Both the position numbers and the translations under genes were made by a program. A DNA stretch of 64,000 nt from Neomesorhizobium albiziae. GTDB taxonomy: Bacteria > Pseudomonadota > Alphaproteobacteria > Rhizobiales > Rhizobiaceae. Every line of letters begins with the position of its first letter. Positions within the stretch are counted from its first letter, which is position 1. A model generated the notes under the pieces. It saw only the letters and a program-made list of their open reading frames with translations. It searched no databases and was not told where the DNA came from. Of the stretch, positions 28,338-37,724 are shown piece after piece. The DNA lies in assembly GCF_900114255.1 (NCBI RefSeq), contig NZ_FOSL01000005.1:62001-126000 (forward strand). The letters are read 5' to 3'.

Positions 28338-30146
28338 TCACAAGGTGACGGGGTTCGCCATGCGGGTGAACATTTCCATGCGTTTGCGCTTCAGCTTCCC
28401 CGGTCGGTAGTCTTTCAGCCAGCTGTCGTCTTCACGCAGGAACAGGCTCGATTTGCTGTTCGCCGCGGCATTGGCCTCGGTCGGCTTGCGGCCGAAGAGC
28501 GCCTCCTGCACCGAGCGGAAATAATAGTGGAAGAACAGCCGGTTGAATTCCGTGAAATAGATGTCGGCGACACGCTGGTTGCCGCGGATCAGAAGCATGT
28601 TCTCGTCGTTGTCGTTGGTCGAAGGATCGGAAAAATTGGCCGAGCCGGTGACGACGATCGGATCGTGGCCGAGCGGGTCTTTCAGCAGGAACTTCGAGTG
28701 GATATAGGCGACATGCTTGTTGAGGCCGAGTCCCATTGCGTTGGTCTCGCGCGTCCACTGATAGAGCGGATCGCGCAGGAAAGAGCCCCAGGCCTGGTAA
28801 ACGTTGTGGCTGGCTTTCAAGACGACGAACGGCGTCGTGGCGTTGGCTTTGGGGAGGTCGCGCTTTTCGAGCAGCAGGAAGGTGATCGCCGACTGCGCGG
28901 TGTTGTCCTTCAGCAGGTCCTTGAACGCCTTGTTGACCCCGAAGGCGAGCGTGATGCAGGTGGTGTCGGCGGCATCGTCGATGGATTTCGCATACATTTC
29001 CAGCACTGACCTTCCTGGGCGCGGGCTGAAGACGGTCGACGCGCCCTCGGGGATCGCTGGCCATCCCTCGGGCACCGCTTCCAGTGCGGCGACCTGTTCG
29101 CGGAAAACCTTCTTCTTCTTGCTCGCCGTGGTCCTGTCGTCGCCGTCGGCTGAGCCCGGATCGGACAGCAGAAGGTTCCAATAACGCGCGAATGAAGTGG
29201 CGACGGCGCCATCGCGCACCCAATGCCCTACATTGGTCTGTCCGTGGATGCCGCCTTCGGAAAGGTTGGTCGAGCCGGTCCACACCTCCGAGGGTTTCGC
29301 GGCAGCACCCTTCAGCAGCACCATGAACTTGTTGTGTTGGATATTGGACGGGTTGTTGACGCGCAAAAGCGCGATCTGCGGCCGCAGCCCCTTGGCGTCG
29401 ACCAGCTTGAGGTTTTCGACTCGCGGAAAACTCTCGTGGAATTTGCCGTTGCTGTCGGTCGATTCATTGACCTTGGCATCGACGATCAGTTGGACATTGA
29501 CGCCGCGTATCGCCGCTGCCTTGAGCCTGTCGGCTACCGGCCCGTAGCGGAATTCATAGAAACAGCCGAGCAGCGTGTCGCCGGCCTTGGCGTTGTCGAC
29601 GAACTTCAGCATCGCTTCGTCGAGTTCGCGGCTCAGCCATTGCAGGGCTTCGGTTCGCTTTTTCGCAGTCGGCTGCTTGTCCGGAGGGAGGTTGTTGAAC
29701 TTGCGGGCATAGGCCTGGCTCGAGGCGACGCCGCGATTGAAGAACACGTCATGCTTTCCTCTGGTGAAAAGCCCTTCCGTCTTTACCTTGATTTCGATGG
29801 GCTTTGCCGAACGGTCGAGGTTCTTGGGCTTTCCCTTGAGCGGATAGAACCAGTAGGTGTAGGTGCGGCCCGGTTTGCCGGTGAAATCGTCCCATATGAA
29901 GCTTTGCACCGGATGGTTGAATGTCGACACCGTCGTGTCTTCGGAGGGGGAAGGCAGGACAGTTTCGAAAACCTTGAAGCCGTACATGAAGTAACGTTCA
30001 TTCTCCTTCGGGTCTTCCCGCTCCACTGCAAAGCCGAGAAGGCCCTTTGTGTCTGCTCCATTGAAATCTATGGAAAAAGAAACGGTGTTCGTACCGCTCA
30101 CTGCAAAGACACGATAGCCGCCTGTTTTCTTCGAAGAAAAATGCAT
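28338..30146 (-). CDS. Phospholipase D-like protein with N-terminal beta-domain
   Basis: A 602-residue protein with two HKD half-sites: I-Q-H-N-K-F with a following G-S-T-N-L-S (His about 270) and Y-I-H-S-K-F with G-S-A-N-F-S-D (His about 482). Together they form one PLD-type active site for phosphodiester hydrolysis, on lipid or nucleic acid. The first ~130 residues look like a fibronectin-III-like beta domain (Y-T-Y-W-F-Y-P-L-K-G). No signal peptide is evident. A strong GGGGAGG ribosome site precedes the ATG, and a short inverted repeat (AGAAGC/GCTTCT, 30166-30183) lies in its leader. Function unassigned. Confidence 0.82.
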   Translation of the reverse strand: MHFSSKKTGGYRVFAVSGTNTVSFSIDFNGADTKGLLGFAVEREDPKENERYFMYGFKVFETVLPSPSEDTTVSTFNHPVQSFIWDDFTGKPGRTYTYWFYPLKGKPKNLDRSAKPIEIKVKTEGLFTRGKHDVFFNRGVASSQAYARKFNNLPPDKQPTAKKRTEALQWLSRELDEAMLKFVDNAKAGDTLLGCFYEFRYGPVADRLKAAAIRGVNVQLIVDAKVNESTDSNGKFHESFPRVENLKLVDAKGLRPQIALLRVNNPSNIQHNKFMVLLKGAAAKPSEVWTGSTNLSEGGIHGQTNVGHWVRDGAVATSFARYWNLLLSDPGSADGDDRTTASKKKKVFREQVAALEAVPEGWPAIPEGASTVFSPRPGRSVLEMYAKSIDDAADTTCITLAFGVNKAFKDLLKDNTAQSAITFLLLEKRDLPKANATTPFVVLKASHNVYQAWGSFLRDPLYQWTRETNAMGLGLNKHVAYIHSKFLLKDPLGHDPIVVTGSANFSDPSTNDNDENMLLIRGNQRVADIYFTEFNRLFFHYYFRSVQEALFGRKPTEANAAANSKSSLFLREDDSWLKDYRPGKLKRKRMEMFTRMANPVTL

Positions 30147-30405
30147 GACTTCCTCCCCTCACAAAAGAAGCAAATTCGCTTCTATTTGAACATAAAAACT
30201 ACTTCGATGGAAGAAGAACGTCTCTGGTCTTGACCCGGTCGCCAACAGGCTGGCGCACTCGATGCGGCGGAATTTTCCCGCGCGCTCGCTCTGTGGTTGC
30301 GTGTATGGCGCAAAACCGCCGGTTGAAATTTGCGGGGCGGGAATATCCGGCCGCGGTTTTCCCGTCGACCCGCGGATGGCAAAAGATCCGCTTGCTCAGG
30401 AGCCG

Positions 30406-31047
30406 CTATCTCGGCTTCCTGGCGGCAGCGATGCGGTCCATCCGGTAGTGCAGCAGCCGGATGATACGGCTTTCGAAATTGATGCCTTCCACCCGGTCGA
30501 ACTCATCCTGCGCGCGGTCGTGCCGGGCGAGTATCTTTTCGGAGGTTGCCTTGGCCTTGGTCGCTGCGATCGCGCAATTCTTCTGCCGGCCGATGGCCTT
30601 CAGCGCCTGCTCGAGCTCGCGGGCGTGGTTCTTGGCGATCACCACATGGCTTTCCTCGTGCCGTTTGATGTCTGCCGACAGCGTGTCCCAGATTACCGTT
30701 GTATCGCGGTCGGCCCCGGCCCGCTGACCCCAACGCGGCAAGATCATCTTTGCGCGCACGTTCACTGACGCCTTTACGATGGTGCAACTGCCGGTGTTCT
30801 CCGCATAGGCGAGGCGTGTGGTGAATTCCATCTGGGTAGCGCCTGGATGCCGTTTGCCGGTGTTTTTCACATGCGGTCCGCGTTTGGCCAGTTCCGTTTC
30901 GATCTCCTCGAGAGTGCGGCCGCCGATCGAGAAATAGCTGTAGGTCTTGTTCACGCTTGCGGCCGCCGCTGGCAACACCGTGCCGGCAACGAGAAGGGCA
31001 GTCAGCGATAGTCTAGCAAGCATGCGCGGTCTCATTTGGCCGACCAT
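30406..31047 (-). CDS. DUF922 putative zinc protease, exported
   Basis: A 213-residue protein with a signal peptide (hydrophobic L-S-L-T-A-L-L-V-A-G-T-V-L, cut after A-A-A). The mature part has R-H-E-E-S-H-V-V, which fits the H-E-x-x-H zinc motif, inside a long helix, as in DUF922. Two cysteines (GSCTIV and KNCAIA) could form a disulfide in the periplasm. The substrate is unknown. I chose the ATG with a GGAG about 10 nt upstream; another at 31035 is close behind. Confidence 0.82.
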   Translation of the reverse strand: MVGQMRPRMLARLSLTALLVAGTVLPAAAASVNKTYSYFSIGGRTLEEIETELAKRGPHVKNTGKRHPGATQMEFTTRLAYAENTGSCTIVKASVNVRAKMILPRWGQRAGADRDTTVIWDTLSADIKRHEESHVVIAKNHARELEQALKAIGRQKNCAIAATKAKATSEKILARHDRAQDEFDRVEGINFESRIIRLLHYRMDRIAAARKPR

Positions 31048-31130
31048 GCGCCAGCGCTCCTCTCCAGGCAATTAAAAAACCCGTTCGGGCGACGATTTTC
31101 GACCGGTTGATCGGCAGCCTCCTTTTTGGG

Positions 31131-31754
31131 ATGGTCGACTTCCCGCAGGCCCGGGAGAACGCCGTGCAGCCCGATCCGACGACAGCTGAAATATTCCTGC
31201 ATATCCGCGTGGTGATGGGCATCGTGCTTGGCTTCGGCATTACGCGGCTGCTCGCCGGCGCCGCAAAATTCGTCCAGCATCCGCACCGCCAGCGGCCCGA
31301 TCTGGTGCATCTGGGCTGGGCTTTCTCGCTGCTCCTGATGCTGGTGCATTTCTGGTGGTGGGAATTCTGGCTGTCGGGCATACCGATGTGGACGTTCGGA
31401 ATCTACCTGTTCCTGATCGTCTACACGATCGTTCTATTCCTGCTTTGCGCGCTGCTGTTTCCCGACGACATCGCCGAATACACCGGCTACCGCGACTATT
31501 TCATGTCGCGCAGGCAGTGGTTCTTCGGGATATTGGCGGTGTCCTATCTGCTCGACCTCGTCGACACGCTGATCAAGGGCCGCGCGCATTTCGAGCAGTT
31601 CGGACCGGAATACATGATCCGCATTCCGGCCTATGTACTGCTCTGTCTCGTTGCCATGCATGTTACGGACCGGCGCTTCCACGTAGCCTTCGTCGTGGCC
31701 AGCCTCGTCTATCAGATTTCCTTCATCTTCCGCCTCTTCGACACCCTGAATTGA
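31131..31754 (+). CDS. Hypothetical integral membrane protein
   Basis: About 207 residues with roughly six hydrophobic segments; aromatic-rich helices such as F-W-W-W-E-F-W-L and a Y-R-D-Y-F-M-S-R-R-Q-W-F loop stand out. I recognise no family. It precedes folP but is separated by about 90 bp and need not be co-transcribed. The start is uncertain: an in-frame TTG at 31107 also exists. Confidence 0.7.
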   Translation: MVDFPQARENAVQPDPTTAEIFLHIRVVMGIVLGFGITRLLAGAAKFVQHPHRQRPDLVHLGWAFSLLLMLVHFWWWEFWLSGIPMWTFGIYLFLIVYTIVLFLLCALLFPDDIAEYTGYRDYFMSRRQWFFGILAVSYLLDLVDTLIKGRAHFEQFGPEYMIRIPAYVLLCLVAMHVTDRRFHVAFVVASLVYQISFIFRLFDTLN

Positions 31755-31841
31755 CGTTGGCGATGCCAGTACCTTTTGCCACTTGATTTTTGAGCCGGCG
31801 CAACGGCAAGAAGCCGCACGCAACGCGCTGGACCTTTCGAC

Positions 31842-32669
31842 ATGACACGCTGGCAACTGGCGCATGGCCGCCATCTCGATCTTGGCGCCAAGGCGCTGGT
31901 CATGGGCATTCTGAACGTCACCCCGGACAGCTTTTCCGATGGTGGCAGGTTCGACGTGCTGGATACTGCGCTCGTGCAGGCCGAGCGCATGATCGGCGAG
32001 GGGGCCACAATCATCGACGTCGGTGGCGAATCGACCCGCCCAGGCGCCGTGCCGGTGACGGCCTCCGAGGAACAGGCGCGCATCCTGCCGGTCATCGAGG
32101 CATTGTCGTCCGCCGGAAACATCCTGATCTCGGTCGACACCTACCGCGAGGAGACGGCGCGCGTGGCCGTCGCCGCCGGCGCCCATATCGTCAACGATGT
32201 CCATGGCCTGCAGCGCGAACCGGGCATCGCAAGGGTCGCCGCCGAGACCGGGGCAGGGCTGGTCATCATGCACACCGGCCGCGATCGAGAAAAACTCGCC
32301 GACGTGATCGCCGACCAGTTTCTTTTCCTTGAAAAGTCGCTGGAAATCGCGCGGCTGGCAGGCGTTTCGCAACAGCAGATCGTGCTCGATCCGGGCTTCG
32401 GCTTCGCCAAGGACTATGAGGAGAATCTGCAGCTGATGGCACGCTTCGAGGAGTTGCGCCGGCTGGGCCACCCCTGGCTTGTCGGCACCTCCCGCAAACG
32501 TTTGGTCGGCCATGTTACCGGTCGCGATCCCGAAACCCGCGATCCCGGCACCGCAGCCACCAGCGTCATCTTGCGGCTGAAAGGCGCCGACCTTTTTCGG
32601 GTCCACAATGTCGGCATGAACATGGATGCGCTGGTGTTTGCCGATGCTATGCTCGAGCGGCAGCGTTAG
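31842..32669 (+). CDS. folP: Dihydropteroate synthase
   Basis: The enzyme joins p-aminobenzoate to dihydropterin pyrophosphate in folate synthesis and is the sulfonamide target. The 275-residue protein has both signatures: M-G-I-L-N-V-T-P-D-S-F-S-D-G-G and G-G-E-S-T-R-P-G-A, with D-P-G-F-G-F-A-K further on. folK follows 94 bp downstream; folB, commonly between them in rhizobia, is absent here. Confidence 0.95.
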   Translation: MTRWQLAHGRHLDLGAKALVMGILNVTPDSFSDGGRFDVLDTALVQAERMIGEGATIIDVGGESTRPGAVPVTASEEQARILPVIEALSSAGNILISVDTYREETARVAVAAGAHIVNDVHGLQREPGIARVAAETGAGLVIMHTGRDREKLADVIADQFLFLEKSLEIARLAGVSQQQIVLDPGFGFAKDYEENLQLMARFEELRRLGHPWLVGTSRKRLVGHVTGRDPETRDPGTAATSVILRLKGADLFRVHNVGMNMDALVFADAMLERQR

Positions 32670-32763
32670 AAGATGGAAAATTTGCCAGGAATGACGACCC
32701 GGAAGCCATTGAAGAGATTCTGTTTTTCTGCATCCGAGGTAGCCTTGCTGCGGCGAGGCGATC

Positions 32764-33276
32764 TTGTCTGAAAAGAACCCGGAGCGGGTCTTCCTCAGCC
32801 TGGGGGGCAACCTCGGCGAGCCGGCCAAGGCCATGGCCGAGGCGCTGCGCATGCTCGACGCGGATCCCGACACGCGTGTCGTTGCCGTCTCATCGCTCTA
32901 TCGTACACCGCCTTGGGGCAAGACCGATCAGCCGGATTTTCTCAACGCAGCCGCCGAACTGCGCACGAACCTTTCGCCGCGCGGGCTGCTCGACCTTTGC
33001 CTCGACGCTGAACGCCGCCTCAAGCGCGTCCGCCGCGAACGCTGGGGGCCGCGCCTGATCGACATGGACATCCTGGTGTTCGGGGACCGCGTCCTTGACG
33101 AGGAGGGCCTCGAACTGCCGCATCCGCGCATGTTGCAGCGCGCCTTTGTGCTGGTGCCGCTCGCCGAAATCGCCGCCGACTACCGGATTGAGGGGCTGCC
33201 CGTTACCGGCCATCTGGCGAAACTGGACGCCGGCGGCATCGAAAAACTGCCCGGCCGCGACTGGTGGAAGGGCTGA
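32764..33276 (+). CDS. folK: 2-amino-4-hydroxy-6-hydroxymethyldihydropteridine pyrophosphokinase
   Basis: HPPK activates the pterin with ATP for folP. The 170-residue protein starts with F-L-S-L-G-G-N-L-G and has the signature R-W-G-P-R-L-I-D-M-D-I-L with L-P-H-P-R-M. Translation begins at TTG, with a GAGG site 5 nt upstream and no better ATG. The 94 bp between folP and folK hold only a 32-codon ORF of no recognised family. Confidence 0.94.
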   Translation: MSEKNPERVFLSLGGNLGEPAKAMAEALRMLDADPDTRVVAVSSLYRTPPWGKTDQPDFLNAAAELRTNLSPRGLLDLCLDAERRLKRVRRERWGPRLIDMDILVFGDRVLDEEGLELPHPRMLQRAFVLVPLAEIAADYRIEGLPVTGHLAKLDAGGIEKLPGRDWWKG

Positions 33277-33394
33277 CAGGGCGGCGGCCATCCTCTGTTC
33301 TTTCGTGACCCGCCGCCGCTGAGCATTGTAGCGGCGCTGGTATTGGCCGCCGGCCTGTGGAAGCAGGCGTCCCTCAATGCTATGGCCATGAGGT

Positions 33395-35242
33395 CTAAGT
33401 CGGCTCCTTCTCCGCATCCTCAAGCACGGCAGCAGTTTCTTCGTTCAGCGCCCGCCCGGGCCGGCGTGGTTGGCTGAGCGGCGTCGGCACCGGCAAGTTG
33501 CCTTTCAGCAGCTTGCCCGCCGCCTGGACGGGGTCGATGCCGGCCAACTGCTCGTCGAAGCGCGCATGGTCGCGGCGGCGGACATCCTCGATGATTTCGG
33601 CAGCCTCCGTTTCCCCCACGCCGAGTTTCACCAGGGTGCTTTGGCCGAAAAGCAGCGCGGATTCGAAGGTCTCTCGCACCTGGTAATCGACGCCGGCATT
33701 GATCAGTTGAAGCGAAACCCCTCGGTCGTAGGAACGGGCCAGCACAGGCAGTAGGGGATATTCATGGCGCATGAGTTCGGCGATCCTGACCGCCGTCTCG
33801 CCCTTGTCGACGCAGATCAACACGGCGTTGGCGCGGCCGGCGCCTGCCGCATGCAGGATGTCGAGGCGTGTGCCGTCGCCATAATAGACCTTAAACCCGA
33901 ACCGCGCCGCGGCCTGGATCATCTCGACGTCGTTGTCGATGATGGAGACGTCGATGCCGCGCAAAAGCAGCGGCTGGCTGGCGATCTGGCCGAAACGACC
34001 GAACCCGATGACCAGCACGCTGCCGGTCAGTCCGTCGGCGACTTCGATCCCTTCCATAGAGGGTTCTTCCTTCGGTGTGAAATAGCGCAGCACGGTGATA
34101 GCCAGCGGCGTCAGCACCATCGAGATGATGATGATGGCCGTCAGTGTGGCGTTCGCCTCGCCGTCGATGATGCCGACTGCGGTCGCCGAGGAATAGAGCA
34201 CGAAGGCGAATTCGCCGCCTTGCGCCATCACCACTGCGCGCTCAAGCGCCTCGCGGTGGTTCGATTTCAGGATGCGCGCGACGACATAGATGCCGATGGC
34301 CTTCACCACCATGTAGGCGAAGACGTAGAAAACGACGAGCCGCCAATTGGCCGCCACCACCGAGAGGTCGAGCGACATGCCGACCGCAATGAAGAACAGG
34401 CCAAGCAGGATGCCGCGAAATGGTTCGACATCCGCCTCGAGCTGGTGCCGGAAGGTCGATTCGGACAGCAGGACGCCAGCCAGAAAGGCGCCCATCGCCA
34501 TCGACAGGCCACTAAGCTGCATGGCGAGTGCGGAACCCAAAACCACCAGAAGGGCTGCCGCCGTCATCACCTCGCGTGCGCGCGAATCGGCCAGGATGCG
34601 GAAGAAGGGATTGAGCAGGTAACGCCCGGCGATCACCAGGCCGAGGATGGATGCAAGGCCGATGCCGACATCGATCCAGCGCGAGCGCATCGCTGTTTCG
34701 GCCGCATTCGGATCAAGCGGCGCCAGAAACGCCACCAGCGCCAGCAGCGGGACGATGGCAAGATCCTCCAGCAAAAGGATCGAGATCATGCGTTGGCCTT
34801 TCGGCGTGGCTGTGTCGCCGCTTTCCTCCAGCAACTGCATGACGATCGCCGTTGAGGTCAGCACGAAGCCGGCGCCTGCCACGAATGAGACAGCGATGGG
34901 AAAGCCGGTGGCAAGGCCGACACAGGTCAGGAGCGCGGAACACAGGCCGACCTGGAGAATGCCCAACCCGAAAATCTCCCGCCTCAGGCCCCACAGCCGC
35001 AGCGGCTGCATCTCCAGTCCGATGATGAACAGGAACATCACCACTCCGAGTTCGGCGACATGCAGGATTGCTTGCGAATCGCTGAAGAAGCCAAGGCCGA
35101 AGGGGCCGATGAGGAGGCCTCCCCCGAGGTAGCCGAGGATGGATCCAAGGCCGAGGCGCTTGAAGATCGGCACGGCCACCACGCCCGCCGTGAGGAGCAC
35201 CACCACCTGCACCAGGTCGTTCCCCGCCGCTTCCGCTGCCAT
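33395..35242 (-). CDS. Kef-type K+/H+ antiporter (CPA2) with TrkA-N domain
   Basis: A 615-residue protein: a sodium/hydrogen-exchanger membrane domain (about 1-390, with G-Y-L-G-G-G-L-L-I-G-P-F-G and L-E-M-Q-P), then a TrkA-N nucleotide domain (about 405-530, with V-L-V-I-G-F-G-R-F-G). The tail after 560 is hydrophilic. Such antiporters release K+ in response to electrophiles or pH. No KefF/KefG-type partner is nearby. It converges with folK; a GC-rich stem without T run lies between them. Confidence 0.9.
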   Translation of the reverse strand: MAAEAAGNDLVQVVVLLTAGVVAVPIFKRLGLGSILGYLGGGLLIGPFGLGFFSDSQAILHVAELGVVMFLFIIGLEMQPLRLWGLRREIFGLGILQVGLCSALLTCVGLATGFPIAVSFVAGAGFVLTSTAIVMQLLEESGDTATPKGQRMISILLLEDLAIVPLLALVAFLAPLDPNAAETAMRSRWIDVGIGLASILGLVIAGRYLLNPFFRILADSRAREVMTAAALLVVLGSALAMQLSGLSMAMGAFLAGVLLSESTFRHQLEADVEPFRGILLGLFFIAVGMSLDLSVVAANWRLVVFYVFAYMVVKAIGIYVVARILKSNHREALERAVVMAQGGEFAFVLYSSATAVGIIDGEANATLTAIIIISMVLTPLAITVLRYFTPKEEPSMEGIEVADGLTGSVLVIGFGRFGQIASQPLLLRGIDVSIIDNDVEMIQAAARFGFKVYYGDGTRLDILHAAGAGRANAVLICVDKGETAVRIAELMRHEYPLLPVLARSYDRGVSLQLINAGVDYQVRETFESALLFGQSTLVKLGVGETEAAEIIEDVRRRDHARFDEQLAGIDPVQAAGKLLKGNLPVPTPLSQPRRPGRALNEETAAVLEDAEKEPT

Positions 35243-35365
35243 GTGGTCTCCAGATTCTTAACATTCAAGTTATCCAGACTATGAGGAGACGATCGCGCAA
35301 AGGCAATCGTGACGCGTTGGACGTTGAGGCCGGAGGAATCGCAAACCGCGAGGAAGAGGGTATAA

Positions 35366-35444
35366 ATGCATCGTCGTCGGAGTATATTAATCAGGATATA
35401 AATATACTGTTGGTGTAGGTTATATTAATCAATTTGATGCATCG
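35366..35444 (+). promoter_or_regulatory. AT-rich nested repeat array upstream of an orphan gene
   Basis: Several repeats nest here: ATGCATCG at 35366-35373 and 35437-35444, TATATTAATCA at 35383-35393 and 35421-35431, and the inverted repeat AGTATATT/AATATACT at 35381-35388 and 35401-35408. The sequence is far more AT-rich than the rest of the window, and the second TATATT could be a -10 box. It looks like a regulator or nucleoid-protein binding region, or a boundary of acquired DNA. Confidence 0.5.
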
Positions 35445-35495
35445 AACTTGGATGGTGTTCGGGGTAAAATTGTAATTCATTTGGGGAAGTATATA

Positions 35496-35918
35496 ATGAA
35501 AATTGGAAATTTTATTGTCATCCCGATCTCTCTATTTTGCTTGGCTTGTCTGGCCAGGGACATTGCAAGGAGCACGGTCGACAGCGCGGCAGCCTTCCCT
35601 TGGGGATTCCTTTTCCTGATTAGCTTTGTAATTTTAACGTTGCTGGTGATCGGGTGGGGTGTTGGATTGTGGCTCATGAGCCGCCGGGCAAGCGACGATG
35701 CTTTCGAATACGAGAGATCTTTGTATCGATCGAACCGGATCACATCCGTACGTGCAAATATTGAAATTCTTCGCGAACGATCGTCTCAGAGCCTGGCATT
35801 GACCGGAGTTGTGGCCGGAATCACTGCGATGATTGCAGGTTCGATTTTGTTCCCAGAGTTCTTGCCTCTGAAGATACTATGGGCAGCTTGGGATTGGATC
35901 GCTGCTCGCTTATCCTAA
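35496..35918 (+). CDS. Orphan two-helix membrane protein of atypical composition
   Basis: A 140-residue protein read from the ATG preceded by GGGGAAG (start M-K-I-G-N-F-I-V-I-P). Hydrophobic segments lie at about 6-22 and 34-60, then a charged helix (about 64-105) and a third hydrophobic stretch (about 108-135). I recognise no family. The first part of the gene and its upstream region are AT-rich compared with neighbours, suggesting recent acquisition. Confidence 0.6.
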   Translation: MKIGNFIVIPISLFCLACLARDIARSTVDSAAAFPWGFLFLISFVILTLLVIGWGVGLWLMSRRASDDAFEYERSLYRSNRITSVRANIEILRERSSQSLALTGVVAGITAMIAGSILFPEFLPLKILWAAWDWIAARLS

Positions 35919-35980
35919 CCCGAGGATGCATCGGGCGGCGACCGAGGCTGCCCAGCTTTTGACAGCTGAACTGTATGGAT

Positions 35981-36526
35981 TTACTGCTGCGCGACCGAAC
36001 CGACCGCCGCGGCATCGACGCGCTTCAGGCTCATGCCGATCACCGGCACCATCTGCGCTTCGACGCGGACGGAAACCGTCACGTTCATCGTGTTTTCGTC
36101 GGGCAGGCGGGCGAGCATCGCGCCTTTCAACTGATTGCGGTGGAGTGACAGCACAACCTTGCGTCCGTCGACGCTGCCGGCGACCACATCGAGGCCCTTG
36201 CCGGCGGCGCCATCGAGGAATTTGCCGGTATAACCCTTGCCGGCGCGCTCGACGGTAGCCTTCATTTTCTGGGTGAACACGCCGACGCGGCAGGAACCGT
36301 CCAGCGTCATTCCGACCTTTACGTCGGGCGTCGATCCGGTGAACGTGCAGTTGAATTTGGTGCCCTTGTATTTGCCGGCGACGATTTCGCCGGGACCGAC
36401 CCATTCGCCTTCCACCGACTGGAAGAACTTCTTGTCGCGCTCGGGGCCGTCGGCTGCCAGGCCCATTCCGGTGGTTGCGGTGGCGGCCACGAGCGGCAGC
36501 AAAGCGGACAGGATTGCGCGTTTCAT
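35981..36526 (-). CDS. Exported hypothetical protein
   Basis: A 181-residue protein with a clear signal peptide (M-K-R-A-I-L-S-A-L-L..., cut near G-L-A-A-D). The mature part has the beta-rich run G-E-W-V-G-P-G-E-I-V-A-G-K-Y-K-G-T-K and two cysteines that could form a disulfide. I recognise no named family, though such small lipocalin-like exported proteins are common in rhizobia. The in-frame extension to 36691 precedes the signal peptide and is rejected. Confidence 0.75.
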   Translation of the reverse strand: MKRAILSALLPLVAATATTGMGLAADGPERDKKFFQSVEGEWVGPGEIVAGKYKGTKFNCTFTGSTPDVKVGMTLDGSCRVGVFTQKMKATVERAGKGYTGKFLDGAAGKGLDVVAGSVDGRKVVLSLHRNQLKGAMLARLPDENTMNVTVSVRVEAQMVPVIGMSLKRVDAAAVGSVAQQ

Positions 36527-36647
36527 CGAGGACACCCGGCAACAGAGACTGGAAAGGAACTCACCCGACCATGAACAACAATGGTTAATGCTTCGTCTAT
36601 TTAAGCTTTCGAGCGCACCATGCGTCGGTCGTTCCACGACTGCAAGT

Positions 36648-37724
36648 TCATTTTCCGGGCTTGGCTGTTTCGGCCTGCCGTGCAGTCGCAAAAGAGGTCA
36701 GCGCCGACAGGAAATCGCCCATGCCTGGACGCTTGACGGCGGTGAAGGGCAGGGGGCGCGCCGTTTCCATGGCGGCAATGCCGATGCGCGCTGTCATCAT
36801 GCCGTTGACCACGCCTTCACCGAGCTTGGCCGAAAGCCGCGCGGCAAGCCCATGACCAACGATCTGCTGGACAAAGCTGTCGCCGACGGCGATCGATCCG
36901 GTGACGGCAAGATGCGCCAGCACGCTGCGGGCCAGCCGGAAGAAGCCGAGCGTTCCCGGCCGGCCGCCATAAAGTTCGGCCAGGCGGCGGATCAGCCGTC
37001 CTGCCTCGAACACCACATAGGCGACGTCGACCAGCGCGCGTGGGCTGACCGCGGTCACCAGCGACACGCGCTTGGCCGCGTCGAGGATAATCAGCTTCGC
37101 CTTAGCATCCAGCGGCAAGAGCATCTCGGTCTCGGCCAGGCGCACCAGATTGGCGCCGTCGATGATATCGTCGCGCAATTCGCCAAGCATGCGGCGGCCG
37201 GCGGCCGTCTCTGGACGGCTGGTGAGCAAGGAAGACAATTCGTCGACGACGGCGCGCGCAGCCTTGGGATCGTCGCGCAGGATCGCGTCGGCGGCCCGGT
37301 CTTGAAGTTTTTCCACCGAGGCCAGCCGCGACAGCGCAAAGAGTTCCCGCGTCAGGATGACGGCGAGCGCCAGCGCCGCGATAGCCGCCGCGGCGATCGC
37401 CACCCAGCCCAGCCAGTCGGCGCGCATGAAGAGATCGCGGATCAGCCGGTCGGTCCACAGCCCGACCGCCAGCGAAACCAGGATGCCGAAGGCGCCGAAG
37501 AAGATCGCGCCGAGGCGGGAGCGTCGCCTTGGCGGCGTTGCCGGCGGCGGTTCGCTGGTAGCTATATCCGGTTCGTCGAAGATATCGACGGCGTCGGGCG
37601 TCACCACCGCCTTCAGCGCGCGCGGCTTGCGTGAAGCTTCCGCTTCGGCGTGCGGCGTCGCTTGCGATTTGCGCGGTGCTTCCGGCTCGAGCCGGAACGC
37701 GGCGGGTTTGCGCTCTCCCGTCAT
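36648..37724 (-). CDS. TIGR01620/DUF697 family inner membrane protein (YcjF-like)
   Basis: A 358-residue protein: a basic, Pro-rich N-terminus (about 1-70), two membrane helices (about 73-90 and 105-125), a helical middle, and the DUF697 region toward the end (A-V-S-P-R-A-L-V-D-V). In E. coli ycjX and ycjF are adjacent and stress-induced; here the YcjX gene overlaps this one by 4 bp. The function of the pair is not established; a membrane-linked NTPase complex is inferred. Confidence 0.85.
   Translation of the reverse strand: MTGERKPAAFRLEPEAPRKSQATPHAEAEASRKPRALKAVVTPDAVDIFDEPDIATSEPPPATPPRRRSRLGAIFFGAFGILVSLAVGLWTDRLIRDLFMRADWLGWVAIAAAAIAALALAVILTRELFALSRLASVEKLQDRAADAILRDDPKAARAVVDELSSLLTSRPETAAGRRMLGELRDDIIDGANLVRLAETEMLLPLDAKAKLIILDAAKRVSLVTAVSPRALVDVAYVVFEAGRLIRRLAELYGGRPGTLGFFRLARSVLAHLAVTGSIAVGDSFVQQIVGHGLAARLSAKLGEGVVNGMMTARIGIAAMETARPLPFTAVKRPGMGDFLSALTSFATARQAETAKPGK

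Noticed and set aside
31434-32873. 479-codon antisense frame over folP
   Set aside because: folP is certain by signature motifs; the antisense product has no family features.
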